13,885 bases of DNA, taken from contig MU266797.1 in assembly GCA_021014945.1 (NCBI GenBank), positions 1-13,885 on the forward strand, given 5' to 3'. Below are positions 6,420 through 13,885 of this stretch, piece after piece. The notes beneath the pieces are model-generated. The model searched no databases. It saw nothing but the letters and a program-made list of their open reading frames with translations, and was not told the DNA's origin. The position numbers and the translations under genes were made by a program. The stretch comes from Leucogyrophana mollusca (Eukaryota; Basidiomycota; Agaricomycetes; Boletales). Numbering within the stretch: position 1 is the stretch's first letter; every line of letters begins with the position of its first letter.

Positions 6420-7846
6420 TCACATGGGTGTCATCACTGTGGTGCTTGCAGGGATCTCTCTTGAAATACGCCAGTCAAACACCCCATCATATTCAAAATT
6501 CTCATGAGAATATATGTTTCGAAGGAGGTTACGGAGGTAATTGTAGTTGAGGCGTGTGTCGAAAGGGAGAGCACGAGCATACTGAAGAAACTGAGAAAAT
6601 TCTTTGGGAAGAGAGTGGCAAAGGACATGGAGAGGAGTTGAAATTTTGTGTCGCAATGCTTCATTTGTCCCATACCATGGCAGGCTGCCGTGAAGCAGGT
6701 GAATGAAGATATATGCCAATTGACAAATCTAGGGGATTACGGAGTTAGACAGATAACGACTATATTCACCTAAGGAATTCTGGAGTTAGTCCAGAGTTAC
6801 GGTGCAGTTAGTAAAGTAGCAATCCTAAGTAACTATAGACTACTCACCTCAGCCGGTGCCCGGAGTTAGGCAGAGAACGACTGAGGTGCACTAAAGTAAA
6901 ACAGAGCTATATGTAGGGCGGAGGTACCGCTTGCTTAGTACTATGGAAAACGGAGCACAATGGAGGGCACAACAATAGTGCTCCACACAATGGGGCACTA
7001 ACTCCAGACGGTCTGGAGTAGGAGCGCAGCTCCTAAGTCCGGAGTTGATTGGACCATGACTCCTGAGCGTCGGAACAACTTGGAGCTAATGGGTTTTGAC
7101 ACCAATGACTCAAGATCATTGCATCGTCCAAGTTCAAAGCCAAGGTGGTCATGTATGGAGGCATACTAGGGAGTGCCAATGAGGGAGTTCTTCTCTGCGC
7201 ATGGGTACAGCAATCGTAAAAGGCCTTACCGGCTCCAAAGCCGATGGTAGAAATGTGGCTCTGTGAGTTTTCAGTACCTGTGAGGATGCTGGATGGCTTA
7301 ATATCGTGGTGGACCATATTGTGTGAATGGATAAGCTCTAATTAGCTGAGCTAAAGGATAGTAGTTAAGAGAACTTGGGGATGGTGTTAACCAGCAAGTG
7401 AACATACCAATTGGTCTCACAGAAAAAGGACGGTCATGAGTGAGAATTTTACACAAGCGTCCAAGAAGTCTTGAAGAGACGGTCCTAGATGCTCGAGTAC
7501 CATAGCATCATAGTTGCCTTCATTGCCAAACCAGTGAACATGGAGGAGTTGGAGACTACCACTGAGCAGACAGTAGACATTGTAGTCGTGTTCAAGTTGA
7601 GGGTGGCCTGAATTAACATGCTCTAATTTCATGGCCACCTCCTCACCTGAAGGAATGACAATTGCAAGGTAAACATACCCTAGATGTTGTTTAACGATTA
7701 AATGTGAGGATACAAGCGTGAAAAAAAGGAAACAAACCAGACCCAAGCCTCTGCTTCACTCTGTACATCCCATTGACCTGTTCCACCTCCAGTTGGTTGG
7801 GAAGATGTCTATTGATCACATTGAAATGTTGTTGATATGAAGTCAT
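6420..7846 (-). pseudogene. Casein kinase I-like protein kinase, disrupted by a solo LTR
   Basis: Exon 1 (7846-7738) starts MTSYQQHFNVIN and reaches the glycine-loop region (RLGSG). An intron (7737-7680, GT...TAG) leads to exon 2 (7679-7408), with YLAIVIPSGEEVAMKLEH (ATP-binding Lys) and AMVLEHLGPSL. A second intron (7407-7351, GTATGT...TTTAG) leads to exon 3, with MVHHDIKPSSIL. Exon lengths keep the frame (109 + 272 nt = 127 codons). After the LTR, the C-lobe continues with AYIFIHLLHGSLPW and VFDW, typical of casein kinase I, a Ser/Thr kinase family. Damage: TGA 7417-7419, TAA 7342-7344, a frameshift between 7195 and 7150, an in-frame TAG in the shifted frame, and the LTR. HRD is HHD, the Asn after DIKP is Ser, and the DFG Asp is Gly (IGFGAGKAF), so Mg binding would be lost even if expressed. 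The SFG part of the glycine loop is missing from the spliced model. Confidence 0.85.
6721..7101 (-). mobile_element. Solo LTR of the Copia family, 381 bp, with target duplication
   Basis: It begins TGACAAATCTAGGGG and ends GGGTTTTGACA, aligning with the LTR at 3238-3649 along its length, including both palindromes. It is flanked by identical 5-bp repeats CCAAT at 6716-6720 and 7102-7106. There is no internal element sequence, so it is what remains after LTR-LTR recombination. It splits the Leu codon of a casein kinase I DLESLAY motif; removing LTR plus one repeat restores that motif in frame. Confidence 0.95.
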
Positions 7847-8437
7847 GTTGAAGTTATGTCTGGGATGTTCAGTGAATGATGAATGAGGGTGAATGACAAG
7901 GGTGGTTGGTTTGTGGTGGGAAGTTCGGGACACAAGACACACTTTTATTTCGAGTGTGAGCATACGTTGTACAGAGGGACTACACAGGATACATTCAATC
8001 ATAAACATAATGATGGTGTGATTACAAACAACCTCAAGAAATGTCTCTGAAGCAAGATCTCAAGTCGCTCCGTCCACATCAGAATCAGCTGCACGAAGAT
8101 CTTTCAGGACCTTGTCCATGACATCCTTATGTATGTTTCCTTCAGTAGAAATCAGCTGAGCGAGGAGGTCAATGGGGGATTCATGATGCACAAGGTCACA
8201 CTCGGGAGTGATCATGCCCTCTGTGAAATTGAGGTGTGCCTTCTTCAGAATAAACTTCATGGTCTGAAGGGCCTCCATCAAGGTTGGGCTGATGCAGTTG
8301 CGCCGTTTTGTGTCTGTCTCTGCGCTTGATGAAAAAATGTGCTCGCTTGGCACAGATGTTGCCTGGATTGGCAGATAGTCCATTGCTATTGCAAAGAGAG
8401 TTGGGAATGCTCTTTCATTTAACTGGGGGAACATAAT

Positions 8438-8472
8438 CTGAGGTGCATCAGGGAAGTATTCAAGATGCTTAC
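8438..8472 (-). other. 35-nt intron in the hAT transposase
   Basis: The donor GTAAGC follows codons for KFWE and the acceptor CTCAG precedes IMFPQLNERAF. Removing it joins two parts of the conserved C-terminal region without a frame change. At 35 nt it is at the short end for fungal introns. Confidence 0.7.
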
Positions 8473-10318
8473 CTCCCAGAATTTCACAATGTTCGTACCT
8501 TCAGGGGAGAGATCAGCGGTAATGTATACCTGATACTCTTGCTCCACCAGTTGCTGAATGTGAGCTATAGATGACCCTGACACTGTGCTCTTCTTGAGAC
8601 CATAATGAGTCTTGCCAATCCAAGCATTCACGAGTACTTTTGCTACAGTGGCTTTCCTGCCTGCTCGAGGGGCAGGAGCAGGTGCTTCCTGAGCGGCAAC
8701 AGCCACAGACCTCTGCTGCTCTGCTGTTTCTCGATACTTGACCATCTAGACAATAATCCTGAGACACCACTTCACAACACAACACAACACTTACAAGGGA
8801 TTTTATCATCTTCTCTGCATCATCAACTTGTGTAGTCTCCCAGTTATCGTGTATGTATGACAAACGTACAGCAGGGCTGAGCACTACAGCAATGAATGAT
8901 GAGGATAACTAGCACTTCTTCGGAGGTGAGAGATATGGGATGTACACATTGCTACCACATATGCTCGTGAGTTATCCATCTGGCCATAGTACTTCAAGAC
9001 CCACTTGAGACCAATCGTGAGCCAGTTCTTGAGATGGCGGTGTGAGCCAGCCAAGTCGCTCCACCCTGACATGAACTCCTCAAAAGCTGGTACGGTGCCG
9101 GACAAGATTGGGGTTGATTCACCCGACACCTTCTGCTGCACAGAATGAGGTAGCTGTAAAATTCATAGGCCCTACGTCACAGCAAACACCCATAGGAGAT
9201 TTTGTTATGCTGACCTCCAAGATAACTTCAAAATCTTGAAGCACCTCCCACTCTCTGTCGCTCATCTGAAGTTTCCACAACTCTTTGTTAGCCAGCATTT
9301 TGAGGAAGTAATTGACAGCCTGTGAATGGCCCATCTTAGTGCATATAAACAGCCATTTTCGCCAATCACTCACCAGTTGCATGACTCTCAACCATCTATT
9401 CATGAAATATGTTGAGTCCCATCGAGTACAAACATCACGGATAATTTCCAGCTCTAGTACCCTCACCGGAACAGGGTCTGCATTTGGGATCAGTTTGCCA
9501 TCTGAATCTTCTGCCGGTTCCTCTCCAAACCAAATCTTGGCATTACCATCTCTAATCACATCATGAAATGCATCACGGTGCTGCCCTGATGCTCTGATAC
9601 CAGTGGCAATATTTCTTCCCAAGTCAATTGGATGACACTCCACAGCATTCACATATGACTGGTAGTTGGGGTCTTGCAGATCTCTGCTGGCTTCCAACAC
9701 TGTCTACTAGTTCAGGTTTCGAGAAGCTGTCAATGGTGTGTTAACAACAGATATTGATGGCGTGAGCGAAGCATATGATATGGTAACCTTTGCAATCAAA
9801 CGGAATGTCACGCTTCTTGAGGAGAATTTCAAGCTTGGCCATGAACATTGTGTTGCTTTCAGCGTTGTCCATGGTCCAGTGTCCTGTCTGGGACAAAGTT
9901 AGCATGGTAGAAACAATACAAAGAATTAAATTACCTTGGCAGTGATGCCTGCACGGTTGAGTAGCTTCATGGTTGTATGGGCAATGTTTTTCCCATCATG
10001 TTTGCTGTAGAGTTGATGAAATGCAATCAACGCACACTTCAGGCTGATACTCTGAGTTTCCTGGTCACGCGCAATCCAATGGGCCGTAATGCAGAGCCAC
10101 CCAGCATGTTTCTGGTCTGACCAGATATCTGCAGTAAACAATATGTGACCAACCGAAGCCTGAAATCTCATAGAAGTTAGTGATATATGGAAAGATATTG
10201 AGATGGATGCTCACCACGAGATCCTGCTTTAATACCTTGAAATGTGCCTGCCACGCACTGATAATTGCTTCTCTCAGTTTTGTACACCTAGGTATGGCCT
10301 TCTCACACAGATCCTCTC

Positions 10319-11075
10319 TGTCATATCCCATGCAGCCACACGCCCTCATATATCACTCCGGTCCCATTCCACACGTTTCCGTATCACTCTGATCCTTCCA
10401 TCTAACAATTGCTGGACTTAGCATTCTTCTAGACTTGTCGTTCCGCCTCCGGTCCTCCGGACCTTCCGCTGGTCCATCGGACCGAACACTGCCCCATTTC
10501 CTTTTGTATGTTTTCCTCTCCATTATAGTTCTGTCTACGCACCGCCTTTTACTTAGCTTTTATTTATCTTCCGCTTGTCACACTAACCCTATGCCTGTCT
10601 GATCTACATAGCCCCTCCGAGTTCCGGACCCACTCCACCCTCCGGAACCATCCCTCCTATATCTTTCTTATTGTTTCCTTGCACCGGTTTACGGTTACTG
10701 TATCCACCTACATCCGGTAGCACAGCCTGGCTCCGTAATATAAATATTGCTCCAATGTATGTTCCTATTCCTTAGTTCGAATATCATCTAAATCACCTCC
10801 TTATCCTTTCCATCTCTAAGTCTTTTCCCCTCCGATTATTCTCTCTGGAATCTTTCCTTAAGATTCCTCTTGCTCTTGTATTCTCCTTAAGTCTCTGACT
10901 CCCTTCCGTTTTCTCCAAAATCCGGAACTGACCTCGGACAAGGGCACAGCACATACGCTGAAGCCAAAGGTTCCATTCCAACTCCGGAAACAGTTCGTCC
11001 CTAAATACTCTAAGTTCCTACGCTTACTCCTAGTCCGGAGCTCCCCGGAAAGCACCGGAGGAACCAGATTTGACA
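10319..11075. mobile_element. Solo LTR of a second family, 757 bp, with target duplication
   Basis: It starts TGTCATATCCCATG and ends CCAGATTTGACA, giving 5-bp inverted ends TGTCA/TGACA within the TG...CA rule. It is flanked by CTCTC at 10314-10318 and 11076-11080. It has no long coding frame. Its first 155 bp match the sequence at 13732-13885. It interrupts the hAT transposase just before the RCTKLRE motif, at a codon that is already TGA in the joined sequence. Orientation and superfamily (Gypsy or Copia) are not decidable from this piece; a short non-autonomous LTR element is an alternative. Confidence 0.88.
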
Positions 11076-11971
11076 CTCTCAGAGTAAAAGCAAAAGGTTG
11101 CAGAATTCACGATATTCATCACATTGATGCTCTAGAGTTATGATTAGATTGTACCAATGTTTTTTGGTGCAATGTAGATGTACTTGATCATCAGCCACAA
11201 TGAAATGAATCGCTTGTGCAGTAAGCTCCTGCAAAGAGAAAGGGACGGACTGGCTCTATTTGCCGAGGTGACAAGCTTTTTCCACCAGCGTTCTGTGCTG
11301 TGGATGCTGCAAGCGCTTGCCAGTGAAGATACTCCTTCTGCTGTGCAGCAAGTCACTTCGGTAGTGCCATCCTCCAAGTTTTACGCTCAACATACTTGAG
11401 ATACTCCCTCTTGTGATTGTTCTTGATATGAATACGAAGACCCTTGTTGCCAGTACAGCGTGAGTAGACAAACTTCACCTTTGGATTCCAAGCTGCTGGA
11501 TTGGCATTATGGTGTTTCCTGCATGTGTATGTCAATATGTGAACAATTTTCAGTGATGTTTACCTACTCACAATGTACGCAAGTCTGATCCTTGTCAGTT
11601 CGTCTGAAGAAGTGATGTATGTCCTTGGCCTCAATATTGTCTTCATTGTTGGCCTGGTTATCAGATTTGCCGGTTGCAGGTGTTGATGCACGAGTGTTCA
11701 CGTTAGATGGCACACCAGGTACAACACCTGGGGCATCACTACCAACATCCTCTGGCTCAGAATCAGTGACATTCAGGTCAAAGTATTCCTCGGAAACTTG
11801 TTAAGGTTGACGTCAAGCAAGAGGGTGGAGGTGTGTGGTGAGCTGTGCCACTGGTGCTTGTCGATGGACAGGAGGTTGCGCTCGAGCTCGAGCCTGAGTT
11901 GGTGGTAAGGGCTGAGTGTGGGGAGCTGCTGCAGCCTGTAGATGCCCCTGCTGTTCTGTTGGAACATCACC

Positions 11972-12652
11972 CTGAGCTTATCGGTGTGTGCCTAGTGAGT
12001 GAATCCAGACTATAGACGGGGCTGCTTAAATACCCATGGAGCACTCAAACATGTGATCCCAGTAAAATTTGACTATGTCACCCACTGCAGGAGTTATCGG
12101 TTGGCATGATGTCTGAGTACATGAATAGATGATGAAAGTTGGACCTATGACCTCCCTAATGCATGCTATTACCCTGAACTTTCTCCTTCAGGCTACAGGT
12201 GAGCATCAATCAACACACATGACCTGATAACAGAGAATGTACAGCTCGTAGTCTGATAACGCACCCACCTAAGCGCACAAAAGCCACGCCCAGACTGCAT
12301 TGCACACTGACTGGGATGTCTCACTTCAAGGGTCTTAACGTGAGGATAGAGTTGGTAGATTGTACCAACACGCAAGGCTGAAACTTGTAAAGGGAAATAG
12401 TGGTGATATTTACTTGACTTTGCGTCATTGCGATGTTGAAACTATCAAGAAGCGCCCAAGCAGAGAGATGTGCAATATGAATAGAGATAATGAGAATACT
12501 GTATGACACTAACGAGGATAATCATAGCTAAGCACGATATTGTGCACCCAGTGACAACATTCAATCATGAGGGCATTCTGCCAGCTTCTTTTGCAGGCTG
12601 ATGATTCAACTTGAGAAGTGAGAAGCATCCATGCATTGTAAACGGACACCAC
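11972..12652. other. Stretch without a recognisable gene
   Basis: It lies upstream of the hAT coding frame. Minus-strand frames at 12193-12375 and 12321-12509 are short, have no recognisable motif and overlap each other in different frames. The hAT 5' end and terminal repeat would be expected here, but I see no clear inverted partner near 7900-8059. Confidence 0.4.
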
Positions 12653-13399
12653 TCACCTCTCGTGATGTGGCAGGGACAGCGCAATATGCCTTCTGGGGTG
12701 AAAATGATCTGCAAGGATTGTTCCAATGAAAACTTGCCGAAGAATTGGCAATGAGGCAGACTTGGAGACAGATTTGCACAAGACCAGAAACATACCAGAC
12801 AGGTTTCCAATGGTGGACTCAGGGGACAGCAACTGCCAGTGTGCAGTCCGTGAAAAGAGCGCGCGGTGCATGAAAGAGCACCTGTTCACAGTGTATCAAA
12901 GGAGTTTGTGTACATACGCAGACCCAGAGAACTGGTGAGAAAGGTACAAGTGGAGAAAGCTTCGACCTGAGGAAAACGAGGTGCACCACAACTGTCAGTG
13001 CCCTCAGTGTTGTGATGATGGGTGCAATTAAGATGTACCTGTGGCAATATTGAAGTTCATGAAGCTGAATTCTTGATTCTTGTAAGGGTAACACTTGGTT
13101 TTGAAATCAATGATGCAGAACTGTTGGTTGAAACCTCATGTGCTCTCGTAGCCACTGCAGTCATTAGCATCCAATAATGCATAGGTGCAGGTTCCAGCAA
13201 GTGGCAGGGGTTGTGCAAGCTCCTTCAGAACTTTGTCTGGCAGGTCAACACACTTCAACATTGTGGACCACCCACATGTGGATCACAAATGTTGCACACA
13301 ATGCTCTGTTCTCCAAGCATCCAATATGCCTTCCAACCTCTCCTGCTGGGCTGCTGCAAGGCTGAACTTGTGCTTGACGGTGATGAGCCTCGTGCCCAT
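12653..13399 (-). pseudogene. Unrecognised degenerate spliced gene
   Basis: ATG 13399-13397 opens a frame starting MGTRLITVKHKFSLAAAQQE. It continues through CVDLPDKVLKELAQPLPLAG and FNQQFCIIDFKTKCYPYKN to FMNFNIATG, interrupted by in-frame TGA at 13283-13285 and 13136-13138. A candidate intron (GTACAT near 13042, acceptor CTGACAG near 12995) follows. Downstream, a minus-strand frame 12889-12653 (RHIALSLPHHER at its end) finishes just before a GTGAGT donor. The visible protein has several Cys (CTYALLDANDC, FCIIDF, KCYPY), but I recognise no family. The conserved-looking frame across two TGA codons argues for a decayed gene; chance openness is the alternative. Confidence 0.38.
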
Positions 13400-13731
13400 C
13401 TAGGCCCAGATATGACTAATATACTATGTTTTTTGACTTTGCGAAGCACCATGGTGACCAGCAACCGCTCTGCAACCGTGACTCCACCTCAGCGACTGGT
13501 AAGATGCCTGGGGCTCTTTGAGTTCTTCTGACTCACAAGCATGTGTCATTCCCCTATGCCCTATGCCCTCAACCCTTCCCCTACGCCCAGGGCTTCTCTA
13601 CCCTTACATCACAAGTGTCCCCGATGCTCTGGCTGGCATACAGAAGCCCCTGTCCAACAGATGAGACACATTATTATTGACCCACCTCAAGTCTGATTGC
13701 CCTTGACCCAGGGCACTGCTTTGTGCTTTCC
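13400..13731. other. Stretch without a recognisable gene
   Basis: A plus-strand frame reaches 13531 but shows no known motif and overlaps the minus-strand relic. Around 13553-13590 there is a C-rich run with short repeats of CCCTATG/CCCTACG type. Nothing else is supported up to the LTR start. Confidence 0.35.
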
Positions 13732-13885
13732 TGTCATATCCCGTGCAGCCACGCGCCCTCATATCCCATTCCGGTTCTATTCCGCACGTTTCCGTACCCC
13801 TCCGATCCTTCCGTCTAACAATTGTTGGACTTAGCGTTTTCTAGACTCGTCGTTCCGCCTCCGGTCCTCCGGACCTTTCCGCCGG
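13732..13885. mobile_element. Second-family LTR, second copy, cut by the window edge
   Basis: From TGTCATATCCCGTG to the edge it aligns with 10319-10473 with about 16 substitutions and two 1-bp indels. The 5 bp before it are TTTCC (13727-13731), the predicted target duplication. Whether it is a solo LTR or the end of a full element cannot be seen. It keeps eight CpG sites that the other copy has lost, so it is probably less decayed. Confidence 0.9.

Larger units (their letters stand above)
8060..11971 (-). pseudogene. hAT-family transposase, disrupted by a solo LTR
   Basis: Minus-strand pieces in order. An exon 11971-11568 carries a Gln/Ala-rich N-terminus, an acidic region and the first half of a BED-type zinc finger (C-x2-C, CVHC). 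After a 49-nt intron (11567-11519) come YSRCTGNKGL and the H-x4-H half (HIKNNH). After the LTR comes RCTKLREAIISAW; then TADIWSDQ (first Asp), TMDNAESN (second Asp), CFAHAIN, TRWDSTYFMNRW, DREWEVLQDFEVILEV, and the C-terminal hAT dimerisation region SVPSEHIFSSSAETDTKRRN (Glu kept). Further introns fit 9126-9180 (approximate), 8746-8794 and 8438-8472. hAT transposases cut and paste DNA in the nucleus with a DDE RNase H-like fold. Disabling changes: TGA 11813-11815, TAA 11801-11803, TGA 11353-11355, TGA 11079-11081, TAA 9741-9743, a frameshift near 11100 and the LTR. No convincing terminal inverted repeats or 8-bp target duplication were found. Confidence 0.9.

Noticed and set aside
8766..8792. 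CACAA-type microsatellite.
   Set aside because: Only a few short imperfect units inside a transposase intron; not notable.
10765..10785. A TTCGAAT stretch resembling a tRNA B box.
   Set aside because: No A box or foldable acceptor stem was found nearby, and it sits within the second-family LTR.
6420..11971. A composite element in which the hAT transposase carries the neighbouring kinase as cargo.
   Set aside because: Both are on the minus strand and adjacent, but no terminal repeats enclosing them were found, so there is no support beyond proximity.
12726..12938. Plus-strand 70-aa Cys-containing frame.
   Set aside because: It overlaps the more coding-like minus-strand frame and has no recognisable motif or splice context.
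1446..13285. TGA as a sense codon (alternative genetic code), since many frames continue through TGA.
   Set aside because: TAA and TAG also interrupt the same genes, frameshifts are present, and several TGA sites fall where family sequence suggests Arg, as expected for CGA decay, not Trp.

Overview
The window looks like a repeat-rich accessory region of a filamentous fungus, most likely a basidiomycete (Agaricomycetes-like). The grounds are short GT-AG introns of about 35-60 nt inside conserved coding frames, a hAT transposase of the type common in mushroom genomes, a relic resembling the fungal DUF6589 family, a casein kinase I-like relic, and Ty1/Copia plus other LTR sequences. Species identity is inference.

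Layout, left to right. 1-3649: the 5' part of a Ty1/Copia retrotransposon on the minus strand, cut by the left window edge inside reverse transcriptase. It has a 412-bp 5' LTR (3238-3649), a primer-binding site directly against the LTR that matches an initiator-tRNA-Met anticodon arm, and a single-frame gag-protease-integrase-RT polyprotein broken by four in-frame stops but no frameshift. 3650-5011: a broken plus-strand gene resembling DUF6589, apparently cut by the Copia insertion. 5025-5705: a minus-strand two-exon reading frame for a Pro/His-rich repetitive protein, the only uninterrupted coding candidate here. 5939-6109: a small cluster of inverted and direct repeats. 6420-7846: a minus-strand casein kinase I-like pseudogene with recognisable introns, split by a 381-bp solo Copia LTR (6721-7101) flanked by the 5-bp duplication CCAAT. 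8060-11971: a minus-strand hAT transposase pseudogene (BED finger, RNase H-like core, C-terminal dimerisation region), split by a 757-bp solo LTR of a second family (10319-11075) flanked by CTCTC. 12653-13399: an unrecognised degenerate minus-strand gene. 13732-13885: the beginning of another copy of the second LTR family.

The theme is a transposon graveyard. Three gene relics (DUF6589-like, kinase, transposase) each carry one LTR-type insertion. Mutations are dominated by CpG-to-TpG/CpA decay: where the two second-family LTR copies overlap, eight CpG sites differ and all are lost in the same copy. I found no functional operon-like system; the value of the window is a well-resolved insertion and decay record, plus one possibly intact repetitive-protein gene.
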